From positions 496,001 to 560,000 of the forward strand of contig NZ_FXYD01000002.1 of the NCBI RefSeq assembly GCF_900185015.1: 64,000 nt of DNA, written 5' to 3'. This DNA is from Octadecabacter ascidiaceicola. Its GTDB lineage: Bacteria; Pseudomonadota; Alphaproteobacteria; Rhodobacterales; Rhodobacteraceae. Every line of letters starts with the position of its first letter. Positions within the stretch are counted from its first letter, which is position 1. Both the position numbers and the translations under genes were made by a program. Below the pieces are notes generated by a model, which was given only the letters and a program-made list of their open reading frames with translations, searched no databases and was not told where the DNA came from. Positions 44,101 to 52,785 of this stretch are shown here, piece after piece.

Positions 44101-46444
44101 TGTTGTCCGCACCGATAGTGCCTTCGACCGTACCATCCGGCATCGGGATACCAATTGCGTTGAGGTAGAACGGGTTATCCGCGTCGGTCGGGCTGATCCC
44201 GACGAGCGTAATGGTTTCACCGTTCGGAAAAGTCAGCAACGCGTTACCAGACCCGTCATCCGTGACCGTAACATCGTTGGTCAATACGGGCGTACGATTA
44301 GGATCGCCTAGGGGAAGGTCATAAAGGCCGGACACGTCAAGCGTGTCGATACCTGTGAATGTGCCGTCGCCATCTGGGGTAGGGGCGTCGAAGTTGGTGA
44401 CTACGTCTTCGCCAAAACCGTCTTCCAGCACGATGACATCGGCATCGCCATCAGGGCTGCCTGCGCCATCATCACCAAGGTTGATCTGGTCATCGCCAGC
44501 GCCGGTGTTGAATGTGTCGGACCCTTGGCCACCGTCCACAACGTCGTCGCCACCGCCGGTTATGATGTCGTCATTACCGTCAAACGTAGACACATCCACG
44601 CCATTGTTGTCGGCGGTCAAGTCGACCGTGTCGTCATAGTCGGTCGTTTCGATGGCTTCGATTTCGGTGAAGGTTCCTGTCCCGACAGTGCCGTCGAAAT
44701 CATATGTGCCGGCCTCGTCGCCCGTGGCCGTTACCGTGACGCCGTCAGTCGAGGAATAGTTGTAGAAGCTTACAGTATCCACATCGCCGTCGCCGACATC
44801 TTCGCCGCCCACAATAATGTCACTGTTGTGATCATCCGTGATCCAGAACGCGTCATCGCCTGTGCCGCCATAAAGGGTGTCATCACCGGATGCGCCGATC
44901 AGCGTGTCGTCGTCTGCACCACCGTGAAGTTCATCGTCGTCGTTGCCGCCGTTGATGGTGTCGTTGCCCGCGCCGCCAAAGACAGTGTCGTTTCCGTCAT
45001 CGGTGCTCCAGTCACCAAAGGTGTCGTTGCCAGCGCCAAGGGTTACGGTGTCATTGCCTTCGCCACCTGTGACGCTGTCGTTGTCAGCGCCTGCATCAAT
45101 AACATCAGCGCCAATGCCGCCGTAGATTGTGTCAATGCCGGTGCCACCATTGATGCTGTCGTCACCACCTTGACCGTAGATTACATCGTCGCCGATACCG
45201 CCATCGATGGTATCGTTAGCACCGTCTTCGGGCTCTTCCGGAATTGGGGTCAACTCGACGTCACCAATACGGATCGCGTGACCGCCATAGGCTGTGTCGA
45301 CGTTGTTATAGTCGATTTCGATGTAAGAGACTGGGCCTGCAACAGTGAAGTGCGCATAACCAGTTTGGGAATCGGTATTACCAGCGCCACCGGAATTCAC
45401 GATCGCGGTTACAGTCTGGGACCCGTTTGCGTTTGTTGTGGACGTAAGTGTGGTCGTACTGCCAAGCGTCACAGAAACCGGAATGGCGACCCCATTGGCG
45501 TCGTATGCCGTGACGATGATTTGATCGAGGAACTGCCCATCCAGTTCATCAATGTCGAAGATGCCAAAGGTGACATTAGACACCTCATCTGAATAACCAG
45601 CTTCCGCAGCAGAAAAGTCGAGTGTGACAACCGCAGCGTTTTGGTCATTACCAAGTGTACCGCCCGTGGCGATATCACCGCCTTCAATTGCGAGGGACGA
45701 TGTGTCACTGGCGCTATTGTAGTTATAGAGGGGGTCGCCAGTTTCGACAGATGCACCATAAAAGTTCGCCTCATTCGCGACGGATACAGTTATATTGATG
45801 TTGCCGTCTGCGGATGTTGCTGTGGTACCGCCTGCAACGCTGGTTTCATCTGCCAGACCTTGGTTGGCCCAAGAAACGAGTGTTGGTGAGTTATCAGTTC
45901 CAGCGGCCGTGTCGCCATATATGACGTCATTGCCACTTCCACCTGAAATGTTGTCTTGGCCGTCGTTGGCAAGCGTTTGATCGCCAACAATGTAGTCAGC
46001 ACCATCGCCGCCATCAATTGAATCGTCGCCACCGCCACCATACACGGTGTCGTTGCCGCCCGCTGCATCAATAGTATCGTTACCCGATGAAATGCTGTCT
46101 CCATCGGTGTCAGAGTAGGCGTCGTCTATAACGTCGTTGCCAGCCGTGCCAGTCACTGTGCCGTCAGCTGCCGTATATGCTGGTGGGGAAACTGCCGTCG
46201 CGGTACCGGAGGTTGTGAACCAATTGTCCGGCACGAAATAAACGTTGCCGTCACTTGCAACGTAATAAACACCAGAGTCGTTGACATTGTTGTAGGCATT
46301 GCCGTCGCCATCCCAGACCCCGGTCCAAGTCCACGAACCAGCCCCGATTGTAGAGCTCGTTGTAAACGTTGATTGACTGCCAGAAATGGCATCCCCGTTA
46401 TCGAGAGACCCATCACCAAGTGTGACCAAATAACCCTGTGGCAT
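41105..46444 (-). CDS. Giant RTX-repeat protein with C-terminal Hint domain
   Basis: A 1779-residue acidic protein, probably secreted by a type I system (none encoded here). Residues 1-80 form an N-domain (MPQGYLVTLGDGSLDNGDAI...) that often starts Hint-containing roseobacter proteins. RTX nonapeptides of the GGxGxDxI/L type run from about residue 85 to 1585, broken by a beta-sandwich-like insert (about 195-410). Four similar modules each contain SGDEAGT (GDEAGT/GNEAGT) and then TF(S/T)EIE. A Hint domain starts at Cys 1595 (codon 41660-41662; CFTPNTRIATPTG, then LEVGDLVVTRDHGLQPIRWI and LIVSPQHRVLF). The final His/Asn splice residues of an intein are absent, so self-cleavage, not splicing, is the likely activity. 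ATG 46444 has AAGAGG upstream. Confidence 0.92.
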   Translation of the reverse strand: MPQGYLVTLGDGSLDNGDAISGSQSTFTTSSTIGAGSWTWTGVWDGDGNAYNNVNDSGVYYVASDGNVYFVPDNWFTTSGTATAVSPPAYTAADGTVTGTAGNDVIDDAYSDTDGDSISSGNDTIDAAGGNDTVYGGGGDDSIDGGDGADYIVGDQTLANDGQDNISGGSGNDVIYGDTAAGTDNSPTLVSWANQGLADETSVAGGTTATSADGNINITVSVANEANFYGASVETGDPLYNYNSASDTSSLAIEGGDIATGGTLGNDQNAAVVTLDFSAAEAGYSDEVSNVTFGIFDIDELDGQFLDQIIVTAYDANGVAIPVSVTLGSTTTLTSTTNANGSQTVTAIVNSGGAGNTDSQTGYAHFTVAGPVSYIEIDYNNVDTAYGGHAIRIGDVELTPIPEEPEDGANDTIDGGIGDDVIYGQGGDDSINGGTGIDTIYGGIGADVIDAGADNDSVTGGEGNDTVTLGAGNDTFGDWSTDDGNDTVFGGAGNDTINGGNDDDELHGGADDDTLIGASGDDTLYGGTGDDAFWITDDHNSDIIVGGEDVGDGDVDTVSFYNYSSTDGVTVTATGDEAGTYDFDGTVGTGTFTEIEAIETTDYDDTVDLTADNNGVDVSTFDGNDDIITGGGDDVVDGGQGSDTFNTGAGDDQINLGDDGAGSPDGDADVIVLEDGFGEDVVTNFDAPTPDGDGTFTGIDTLDVSGLYDLPLGDPNRTPVLTNDVTVTDDGSGNALLTFPNGETITLVGISPTDADNPFYLNAIGIPMPDGTVEGTIGADNIGAGYTGDPDGDMVDAGDAILPGDTNNDDLIYGYGGNDTIYSGTGADEVYGGDGDDTLGTNGDPTVGNTLSGDAGNDTILGGSGDDTILGGTGDDTVFTTGGSTDTIEGGEDAGNGDVDTLNFVTQTFFNAGVDVTMSGNEAGTYTYVTDGGTGSGTFSEIEQFNLTDENDSFDGVAATGGSTVDGRAGDDTLVGSSGDDSFIGGTGNDTLNANAGSDSLDGGEGNDTVFGDEGDDVIDGGDGSDELHGGDDNDIVDGGADDDTIYGGSGDDTLTGGDGADTIIGGADQDVIYGGAGDVIDGSETGTDNDTLIVSGVDYIDYDTNPENGTVYFEGGGSLTFTNIENVVVSDRDGTVSGTAGNDTINSGYVGDPDGDQVDDTDAILEGHEPNDDLIEAGAGDDTVMAGLGDDTVYGEAGNDLIIGQDGTDTIYGGSGDDIINGGVDADTIFGGDGDDRFVQEANFGNDVIEGGEGGTDNDEIWSTQNVDITVTTSGDEAGTISDGTSTATFTEIEAIQTEGGNDTINLSGGSAGMTVDSGAGDDTITGGVGNDVIDTGTGDDLVHTNNGDNTITLGTGDDEIILGNGDETAYGGTGQDIFHVDDTSGTNTVVGGEGNDGFGDILNSNDPTPVNVTTSGDEAGTMTTGTTTVTFSEIEVIQTDSGNDTVDISNDSFGMTVFAYDGDDTITGGSGDDLILAGDGDDELTGGEGDDTFYAGAGDDDITFSEGDTADGGSGDDLFVLEDLGETSNGTITIDGGAGDETGGDTLQLGNLGVLTQAVRDTFVDDGTGSYSGSITLDDGSILNFSEIENIICFTPNTRIATPTGLVAIEDLEVGDLVVTRDHGLQPIRWIEGRTVPAIDRFAPIKIRKNVLSGQDRDLIVSPQHRVLFQGYRAELLFGESEVLVAATHLVDGMDVTQDEAEMVTYVHILFDQHEIIYAEGAATESFHPGDIGFSAVGDAAREELFAIFPELRVDPRQYGSTARRCLKSHEAKLIRT

Positions 46445-46707
46445 TGCAAAAACCTCTTTAACATCTTGCAGGAACAAACAAACGTTCCAGTAAACTGCTC
46501 CACTTCACTGCCTTGTCGCGCCGTTTTCGTTCGGCACAATTCGGACAATGAGGTCCCTTTGCGTGAGGGTTTACGGAGACCAAGTGTTCTGAGTTAGGAG
46601 GGTGTGTGAGAAAGGCGAGGCCAGTTCATGGCGAAAATGTGTTGGGCTGTTCTTTATGTTGCTACAATCTGCTGGCGGTCTTGGTGGCCATATGGCACCT
46701 GATAGCC

Positions 46708-47157
46708 ATGAAATGGATAGACATCCCCCCCGTATGGCTCGCGGCTTCTTTACTTGCTGCGTATTTTCTTGGTCAAAGTCAGCCTTGGAACCTCAGCATT
46801 GATCATCCGCTGACGCAGTTTCTGGCGGCCGTTCTGATTGGTGGCGGGCTGATTTTGATGCTTTTGGCGATCACAGAGATGCGCCGCCAACGGACGACTG
46901 TTATTCCGCACCTTGAAGCAGATCAACTTGTTCAATCGGGCATTTTCAAACGCTCGCGCAACCCGATTTATCTGGGCGATGTCATAATCTTAGCTGGCTT
47001 TATCTTGCGTTGGGATGCGCCCGTTGCATTGCCATTGGCGCCGATCTTGCTTTGGGTATTGGAAAAGCGGTTCGTCATTCCCGAGGAAAACCGCCTGCGT
47101 CGCAAATTCCGGCAGGACTTTTTCAAGTACACCCAACAAACCCGCCGCTGGATATAA
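46708..47157 (+). CDS. Isoprenylcysteine carboxyl methyltransferase-like membrane protein (PEMT/ICMT family)
   Basis: A 149-residue inner-membrane protein with four helices. The family core is visible: HLEADQLVQSGIFKRSRNPIYLGDV near residue 70 (substrate/SAM site), and the C-terminal RFVIPEENRLRRKFRQDF, where the Glu and Arg are typical. The methyl acceptor is unknown in bacteria. I chose ATG 46708, since the longer frame to 46606 adds a stretch with no family match. It converges on the AHSA1-type gene, with a strong bidirectional hairpin between them. Confidence 0.85.
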   Translation: MKWIDIPPVWLAASLLAAYFLGQSQPWNLSIDHPLTQFLAAVLIGGGLILMLLAITEMRRQRTTVIPHLEADQLVQSGIFKRSRNPIYLGDVIILAGFILRWDAPVALPLAPILLWVLEKRFVIPEENRLRRKFRQDFFKYTQQTRRWI

Positions 47158-47175
47158 CGGCGGGTTTGTTGGGGT
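47131..47175. terminator. Hairpin between convergent genes
   Basis: CAACAAACCCGCCG (47134-47147) pairs perfectly with CGGCGGGTTTGTTG (47158-47171), a 14-bp stem with a ten-base loop that holds the stop codon of the upstream gene (TAA 47155-47157). ACCC and GGGT extend the stem outside. It can act for both converging transcripts, although the T-run is inside the stem. Confidence 0.75.
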
Positions 47176-47189
47176 AGTTGAAATGCGGC

Positions 47190-47657
47190 CTAGGACATAA
47201 TTTCATCCAGCTTGGAATACGACAATTCCATACCGTCAGCGGCACCCATATCCATCATGCCCTGGCGTGATTCCGCATCTGGTAATGTCATCCTTAAGGT
47301 CAACAACGTGCCTGTGCCGGACGCCTCGAATGTCGTGCGGACGTGGCTGTCTGGCGCCGGATCAGGCATATGCATGCGTTCGATGTGAACAATCAGCGAG
47401 CTAGGTGTGAGCGTTATGTATTCGCCAGTTGTAGTAAATGAGCCCTCTTCGCCGCCTTCAAACTCAAACCTGAATGCACCGCCTTCACGAGCATCAGATT
47501 CGCAAACGGGCATTGTCCAGCCTGGCCACGCGGCCATCCATTGGCAAATTAGGTCTGGTTCAAGGTGAGCGCGGTAGACGTTTTCGGGTGTTGCGTTGAA
47601 CTGGCGTGTGACAACGACATCCGTGTCGCCTTCTAGGGATAGCTGAAGTGGGGGCAT
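47190..47657 (-). CDS. AHSA1/SRPBCC family protein
   Basis: A 155-residue START-like fold protein. Typical segments are VVVTRQFNATPENVYRAHLEPDLICQWM at the start and TLLTLRMTLPDAESRQGMMDMGAADGMELSYSKLDEIM at the end. Such proteins often bind small hydrophobic molecules. Its ATG at 47657 shares one base with the stop of the upstream ArsR gene. Pairs of ArsR and AHSA1 genes are common, and the regulator probably controls both. Upstream in-frame codons to 47753 are inside the ArsR gene and are not used. Confidence 0.9.
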   Translation of the reverse strand: MPPLQLSLEGDTDVVVTRQFNATPENVYRAHLEPDLICQWMAAWPGWTMPVCESDAREGGAFRFEFEGGEEGSFTTTGEYITLTPSSLIVHIERMHMPDPAPDSHVRTTFEASGTGTLLTLRMTLPDAESRQGMMDMGAADGMELSYSKLDEIMS

Positions 47658-48007
47658 CAATTGTCTCCTTTTTGTGATGGTTTCATCGTCTCGAGAACAG
47701 CGTCCAAGCGATTGTATTTTCGGCGATAACGGTCGGCGATCATGTCCAGCCATGGTTCGATTTGGCCAAGCGTATCAGGGGCTAGTCGGCACAAACGGTG
47801 CGTGCCTTGACGGTATCGTGTCACGAGGCCAGCAGTTTCCAACACTTTGATATGGCGCGAGATTGCCGGTTGGCTCATGTCAAAAGGGGCGGCGAGATCC
47901 ATGACGCCTTCGTCGCCGTCTGTGAGTTTCAATAGAATGGCCCGCCGCGTGCTATCAGCAAGCGCGGCAAAGATCCGATCTAGGTTTGGGGCGGGTGAAT
48001 CATTCAT
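47657..48007 (-). CDS. ArsR family transcriptional regulator
   Basis: A 116-residue winged-helix repressor. The fold is seen as IFAALADSTRRAILLKLTDG, then MDLAAPFDMSQPAISRHIKVLETAGLVTRYRQG (recognition helix and wing). No CxC metal-binding motif (ELCVCDL) is present, so it is not an arsenic or metal sensor of the classical type. ATG 48007 lies inside a 16-bp palindrome. The gene is divergent from pntA and coupled to the AHSA1 gene. Confidence 0.92.
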   Translation of the reverse strand: MNDSPAPNLDRIFAALADSTRRAILLKLTDGDEGVMDLAAPFDMSQPAISRHIKVLETAGLVTRYRQGTHRLCRLAPDTLGQIEPWLDMIADRYRRKYNRLDAVLETMKPSQKGDN

Positions 48008-48021
48008 AACAATATTGTTAT
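48006..48021. promoter_or_regulatory. Perfect 16-bp palindrome over the arsR start (probable operator)
   Basis: ATAACAATATTGTTAT is a perfect inverted repeat spanning the arsR start codon. ArsR repressors bind such A+T-rich dyads. On the minus strand it overlaps a candidate -10 box, so binding would block the promoter and give autorepression. Confidence 0.75.
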
Positions 48022-48042
48022 ATAAGGAATGTCATTTGTCAA
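48014..48042 (-). promoter_or_regulatory. Probable arsR promoter, possibly leaderless
   Basis: On the minus strand TTGACA (48037-48042) is followed 17 bases later by AACAAT (48014-48019), a four-of-six -10 box. Transcription would then begin about at the ATG at 48007, giving little or no leader, and there is no ribosome site before the start codon. Confidence 0.6.
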
Positions 48043-48142
48043 GCAGGGTGTGGCATAGCATCTGTGCAAGGTGCACTTGCTTGTGGTCTGCCCTTGTGGC
48101 CTATACGAATTGTCGGAATGCGACATAAGAGGGGGATATCCG

Positions 48143-49714
48143 ATGATAGTCGGCACACCAAAGGAACTGTTTGAGGGGGAGAACCGCGTTGCGATGACGC
48201 CGGCGTCTGCGCTCGAACTGCAAAAATTAGGACACTCATGTGTGATCGAAACCAAAGCAGGTGCTGCCGCGGGTTTCTCGGACAAAGATTATAAAGACGC
48301 AGGCGTTGAGGTTGTTAAAACCGCCGCTGCGTTGTGGAAAGCGGCAGACATTGTCGCCAAGGTACGCGTACCGGATGACGGCGAGATGAAGCGCCTATCT
48401 GCGGACCAAACGCTTATTTCCTTCTTCAGCCCCGTCGCGGATGAGGCCAAGATGAAATCTGCGGCCCGTAAGGGTGCCACAGTCGTCGCAATGGAAATGA
48501 TCCCACGTATCAGCCGCGCCCAGAAAATGGATGCACTGTCATCCATGGCGAACATCGCGGGTTACCGTGCGGTTATTGAGGCCGGTAACAACTTCCCACG
48601 TTTCTTCACCGGTCAGATCACAGCGGCGGGTAAGGTTCCGCCAGCGAAGGTTCTGGTTGTCGGGGCAGGGGTCGCTGGACTTGCCGCTATCGGAACATCC
48701 ACATCCCTTGGCGCGATCACCTATGCGTTCGACGTGCGCCCAGAAGTGGCTGAACAAGTTGAATCCATGGGCGCGGAATTCGTGTTCCTCGACTTTGAAG
48801 AAGAACAGGCCGACGGCGCGTCCTCTGGCGGGTATGCGTCCGTTTCCTCGCCTGAATTTGCAGCGGCCCAGCTCGCCAAGTTCCGCGAAATTGCGCCGGA
48901 CATGGACATCGTTATTACTACAGCGTTGATCCCGAACCGCGAAGCGCCTGAGCTTTGGACCGAGGACATGGTGAAATCCATGAAGCCTGGTTCTGTGATT
49001 GTTGACTTGGCGGCGGAAAAGGGCGGCAACTGTAAACTGACCGTTAAGGACGAGAAGATCGTCACCGACAACGGCGTGACTATCATCGGTTACACCGACT
49101 TCCCATCCCGTATGGCGGCGCAGTCTTCAACGCTTTACGCGACAAACATTCGTCATCTGATGACTGACCTGACCCCTGAAAAGGACGGTGTGGTTAATCA
49201 TGACATGGAAGACGACGTCATCCGCGGCGCGACAGTGGCTTACGGCAAGGAAGTGACCTTCCCGCCGCCACCACCAAAGGTCCAAGCGATTGCAGCACAG
49301 CCAAAAGCGGCCGCGGTTGAGCTGACCCCAGAAGAAAAACGCGCTGTAGAAACCGCAGCGTTCAAAGCGCAGACAAAGCAGCAGGTTACCCTGCTGGGTA
49401 TCGGTGCAGCGGTAATCCTGCTTGCGGGCCTTTGGGCGCCAGCATCTTTCATGCAGCACTTTATCGTTTTTGTTCTGTCGATCTTCATCGGCTTCCAAGT
49501 CATTTGGGGCGTGGCACACAGCCTGCACACCCCGCTGATGGCCGTAACAAACGCGATCTCCTCGATCATCATTTTGGGCGCACTCATGCAGATCGGGTCG
49601 GGGTCCTTCCTAGTCGTTCTGCTTGCGGGTCTCGCGGTCTTTATGACGGGCATCAACATCTTTGGCGGGTTCCTCGTCACACGGCGCATGCTTGCCATGT
49701 TCCAGAAATCTTAA
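48143..49714 (+). CDS. pntA: PntA, NAD(P) transhydrogenase alpha subunit
   Basis: PntA carries the NAD(H)-binding domain I and part of the membrane domain of the proton-pumping transhydrogenase, which makes NADPH from NADH. The 523-residue protein starts MIVGTPKELFEGENRVAMTP, has the Rossmann motif VVGAGVAGLAAIG near residue 175 and the mobile-loop region, then four membrane helices in the last 120 residues. This is the fused (E. coli-like) form, not the split PntAA/PntAB. ATG 48143 has GAGGGGG nine bases before it. pntB follows 13 bases later. Confidence 0.97.
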   Translation: MIVGTPKELFEGENRVAMTPASALELQKLGHSCVIETKAGAAAGFSDKDYKDAGVEVVKTAAALWKAADIVAKVRVPDDGEMKRLSADQTLISFFSPVADEAKMKSAARKGATVVAMEMIPRISRAQKMDALSSMANIAGYRAVIEAGNNFPRFFTGQITAAGKVPPAKVLVVGAGVAGLAAIGTSTSLGAITYAFDVRPEVAEQVESMGAEFVFLDFEEEQADGASSGGYASVSSPEFAAAQLAKFREIAPDMDIVITTALIPNREAPELWTEDMVKSMKPGSVIVDLAAEKGGNCKLTVKDEKIVTDNGVTIIGYTDFPSRMAAQSSTLYATNIRHLMTDLTPEKDGVVNHDMEDDVIRGATVAYGKEVTFPPPPPKVQAIAAQPKAAAVELTPEEKRAVETAAFKAQTKQQVTLLGIGAAVILLAGLWAPASFMQHFIVFVLSIFIGFQVIWGVAHSLHTPLMAVTNAISSIIILGALMQIGSGSFLVVLLAGLAVFMTGINIFGGFLVTRRMLAMFQKS

Positions 49715-49727
49715 GGGGGACTGACCA

Positions 49728-51167
49728 ATGGAATTCGGTTTCACAACAGCAGCTTACGTAGTTGCAGCAGTTCTTTTCATCCTGTCACTGGGCGGTCTTT
49801 CCGGCCAAGAAAGCGCGAAACGCGCGGTGTGGTACGGTATCGTTGGTATGGCCTTGGCCGTGGCAGCGACACTGGTCGGACCAGGTAGCGGTTTCTGGTT
49901 TCTGTCGCTTCTGTTAATCGCAGGTGGTGGTGCCATCGGGTATCAGCTGGCCACTAAGGTTCAGATGACACAAATGCCCGAACTGGTTGCAGCGATGCAC
50001 TCGCTCGTTGGTCTTGCGGCGGTGTTTGTTGGCTTTATCGCGCACTTTGAAATGGGCCGCGTTGCTGGCCTTGTCGCAGAGGGTGCGGACCTGAAAGAGC
50101 TCGGCACATTCGCGGCGCTGATTGCCAAGAAGACGACGATTGAGCTGAACATCCTGCGTGTTGAATTGTTCCTCGGCATCTTCATCGGTGCGATCACATT
50201 CACCGGTTCTGTCATTGCCTACGGCAAGCTGGCTGGCAAAGTGGACTCTGCGGCGAAAAAGCTGCCGGGTGGTCACATGCTGAATATCGCAGCGGCTGTT
50301 ATCTCTGCGATCACGCTGGTCTGGTACTTCAACTCTGGCGGCTTCTTCCCGCTGTTCATCATGACGCTGGCGGCACTGTTTATCGGCTACCACCTGATCA
50401 TGGGCATCGGCGGTGCGGATATGCCTGTCGTGGTTTCCATGCTGAACAGCTACTCTGGCTGGGCCGCAGCGGCGATTGGTTTCTCCCTCGGGAACGACCT
50501 GTTGATCGTGGTTGGTGCGCTGGTGGGCTCCTCCGGTGCGATCCTGTCCTACATCATGTGTAAGGCGATGAACCGTTCGTTTGTGTCCGTGATCTTGGGT
50601 GGCTTCGGCGGCCCAGCTGGTGAACAGATGGCCGTTGAAGGTGAGCAAATCGCCATCGACGTGGACGGTGTTGCGACAGCTTTGGAAGAAGCTGACAGCA
50701 TCATCATCATCCCGGGCTACGGTATGGCCGTGGCGCAAGCTCAGCAGAACGTCGCTGAACTGACACGCCGCCTGCGCGCTGCGGGTAAGAACGTACGCTT
50801 TGCGATCCACCCTGTTGCAGGTCGTTTGCCGGGTCACATGAACGTTCTGCTAGCAGAAGCCAAAGTGCCCTATGACATCGTGATGGAAATGGACGAGATT
50901 AACGAGGACTTCCCTGAAACGGACGTCGCTATCGTGATCGGCTCCAATGATATCGTGAACCCAGCTGCACAGGATGATCCAAACTCGCCAATCGCGGGTA
51001 TGCCGGTTCTGGAATGCTGGAAAGCCAAGCAGGTGTTCGTGTCCAAGCGTGGCCAAGGTACTGGTTACTCCGGTATCGAAAACCCGCTGTTCTTCAAAGA
51101 GAACACACGCATGTTCTATGGTGACGCGAAGGCATCCTTGGATGCGTTACTGGGTAAGATCACCTAA
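49728..51167 (+). CDS. pntB: PntB, NAD(P) transhydrogenase beta subunit
   Basis: PntB gives the main proton channel and the NADP(H)-binding domain III. The 479-residue protein has about nine membrane helices (residues 1-280). Domain III then begins, with [19 protein letters not shown] near residue 327, [21 protein letters not shown] near residue 353 and [21 protein letters not shown] near residue 405. Length is typical. An intrinsic terminator follows, so pntA-pntB form a complete two-gene operon. Confidence 0.97.
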   Translation: MEFGFTTAAYVVAAVLFILSLGGLSGQESAKRAVWYGIVGMALAVAATLVGPGSGFWFLSLLLIAGGGAIGYQLATKVQMTQMPELVAAMHSLVGLAAVFVGFIAHFEMGRVAGLVAEGADLKELGTFAALIAKKTTIELNILRVELFLGIFIGAITFTGSVIAYGKLAGKVDSAAKKLPGGHMLNIAAAVISAITLVWYFNSGGFFPLFIMTLAALFIGYHLIMGIGGADMPVVVSMLNSYSGWAAAAIGFSLGNDLLIVVGALVGSSGAILSYIMCKAMNRSFVSVILGGFGGPAGEQMAVEGEQIAIDVDGVATALEEADSIIIIPGYGMAVAQAQQNVAELTRRLRAAGKNVRFAIHPVAGRLPGHMNVLLAEAKVPYDIVMEMDEINEDFPETDVAIVIGSNDIVNPAAQDDPNSPIAGMPVLECWKAKQVFVSKRGQGTGYSGIENPLFFKENTRMFYGDAKASLDALLGKIT

Positions 51168-51189
51168 GCAAATGTAAAAAAGTTGTTTG

Positions 51190-51223
51190 ACGGCCGCCAT
51201 AGGAAACTTTGGCGGCCGTTTTT
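51190..51223 (+). terminator. Intrinsic terminator after pntB
   Basis: ACGGCCGCCA (51190-51199) pairs with TGGCGGCCGT (51210-51219), a perfect 10-bp stem with a ten-base loop, and runs directly into TTTTTG. It closes the pntAB operon 22 bases after the stop. Confidence 0.92.
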
Positions 51224-51346
51224 GTAAAGACAAAGTTTAGCGCAAGTTAAGAAACTATGAATTTCCCGAAACAACCTTTAGGGGCGGTTCGGTACCTGCT
51301 AAGTAACCCAAAAGGCGAGCGTGTTAGATTGGTTAGGTGATTCACG

Positions 51347-52009
51347 ATGTGTACTAAGTCCGTAAGAGTATTTCTTGTTTGTTTTGCAGTAGCCGGTTTG
51401 ACCGCATGTGGCACCGAAGAAGGTTTCCAACAAGTAAGGTGGAACGCTGCTGAAGAATCGAACGATCAAATCGCCCGATTGCGCGATCTATCAATTACAA
51501 CCGAACGAAACATGCCAACAACTGGATCGGCTTCCTATGCCGGTCACGCAGTTATGAGAATGGACCGTTCTCCATTCACTGAGTTTGACAATATCGCGAT
51601 CGTCGCGGACGCGTCCATGACCGCTGAATTTAGCGGTACCGGCACATTCACCGGTTCGATTACCAATTTCGAAGCGGTCACGAGCGCGGGAACTGATACT
51701 CAAACGCTTGTTCCAGCCTCTGGCGAAATTCTCATCGGACAGGATGAAAGCTTGATCGGAACTGGTACGTTAAATAACGCACTTGCCGCAGATTATGCTG
51801 GAGGTTTCACCGTTGATGGCACGAGTTACACAGTTGATGGTGTGATCATCGGCCAGTTCATTGGCAACCGAACAAGCGATCCAACACCGGCAGGGATTAC
51901 TAAGGGGGTCGTCGGGGGGAACACTACGTTATCAACGCAATATGCGGTAACGGATACTGGGGCGCTCACTGCGTTCGAGCTAACCGTATTTGGTGAAACA
52001 GTTCGTTAA
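51347..52009 (+). CDS. Lipoprotein with beta-rich domain, unknown
   Basis: A 220-residue precursor with a signal peptide and lipobox LTAC near residue 21. The mature part is rich in Thr, Ser, Gly and Ala. It has a pattern of alternating strands ([53 protein letters not shown]) like the C-terminal barrel of transferrin-binding-protein-type lipoproteins. That likeness is by pattern only. The stop overlaps the opposing pseudouridine synthase stop by four bases (TTAA). Function is unknown. Confidence 0.75.
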   Translation: MCTKSVRVFLVCFAVAGLTACGTEEGFQQVRWNAAEESNDQIARLRDLSITTERNMPTTGSASYAGHAVMRMDRSPFTEFDNIAIVADASMTAEFSGTGTFTGSITNFEAVTSAGTDTQTLVPASGEILIGQDESLIGTGTLNNALAADYAGGFTVDGTSYTVDGVIIGQFIGNRTSDPTPAGITKGVVGGNTTLSTQYAVTDTGALTAFELTVFGETVR

Positions 52010-52545
52010 ACAGTACGCCACTGGCCTTGGCCGATGCCGTCCAGCGTCCAAGCCCCAACAGACCAGCGCACGAGGCGCAGGCACGGAAAGCCGACATGGG
52101 CGCACATGCGGCGCACTTGGCGGTTGCGGCCTTCGGTGATTTGAACTTCGATCCACGTGTCGGGAACGGACTTGCGGAACCGAACGGGCGGGTCACGCAG
52201 CCATAGGTCAGGCGGGTCGATCAGGCGCACTTTGGCGGGCAGGGTGGGGCCGTCTTTTAGTGAAACGGACGCGCGCAATGGGGCAAGGTCAGCATCAGTT
52301 GGCGCACCCTCAACCTGTACCAAATATGTCTTGGGTGTCTTGAACTTCGGGCTAGAGAGTTTGGCCTGAAGTTTGCCGTCATCCGTGAGCACCAACAGAC
52401 CTTCACTATCGCGATCCAACCGCCCCGCAGCGTAAACACCTTTGGGCAGATCAAAACCCGACAGCGTCGGGCGCTCGGTCGGGGACTTGGCGTCTGTGAA
52501 CTGCGACAACACGCCGAAAGGTTTATTGAAAAGGATGGTGGCCAT
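52006..52545 (-). CDS. RluE/RsuA-family pseudouridine synthase
   Basis: A 179-residue enzyme that isomerises a uridine in rRNA. It begins directly with the catalytic domain ([15 protein letters not shown]). The active-site Asp is in [20 protein letters not shown] near residue 43, and the C-terminal motif is [19 protein letters not shown]. There is no S4 domain, as in RluE (23S rRNA U2457). The assignment to RluE rather than RluB/RluF or RsuA rests on length and the missing S4 domain. Confidence 0.88.
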   Translation of the reverse strand: MATILFNKPFGVLSQFTDAKSPTERPTLSGFDLPKGVYAAGRLDRDSEGLLVLTDDGKLQAKLSSPKFKTPKTYLVQVEGAPTDADLAPLRASVSLKDGPTLPAKVRLIDPPDLWLRDPPVRFRKSVPDTWIEVQITEGRNRQVRRMCAHVGFPCLRLVRWSVGAWTLDGIGQGQWRTV

Positions 52546-52785
52546 GTGGCGTTGGTAACTTGCAAGACGGGCGGCTGCAATTTCAAAGCCCTTTTTCCTT
52601 GATTGGTTTCAACGGCTTCTGATTGCACGACGCATTGTCTGCATGGCTTAGCTGGGGCGAAAACGAGTGTGAAAAAACGGTTGTATACCATTGTGTTCCG
52701 CTAACCTTTTGAGATTGCGTTATTTTTTAGCTTTACAGGCGAGGGTGGTCCGCTAGTTTCTGCGCAAGTTAACAAGGATACAGCA
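52546..52785. other. Divergent region between pseudouridine synthase and DUF3422 genes
   Basis: A 240-base region between divergent starts with no supported gene. It should hold promoters in both directions. AACAAGGAT just before 52786 is a fair ribosome site for the DUF3422 gene. I see no inverted repeat or operator-like dyad worth noting. Confidence 0.4.

Noticed and set aside
43665-45592. Several long open frames on the plus strand opposite the RTX gene
   Set aside because: Repetitive GGxGxD codons leave the other strand free of stops. The products are low complexity (Ser/Pro/Val-rich) and have no start signals.
41105-46444. Repeat-rich DNA read as a CRISPR or satellite array
   Set aside because: The repeats are in frame and encode GGxGxDxI nonapeptides; spacers and conserved 25-35 base repeats are absent.
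47657-48007. ArsR as an arsenic or metal sensor
   Set aside because: No CxC motif in the recognition helix and no arsenic resistance genes nearby; the partner is an AHSA1-type protein.
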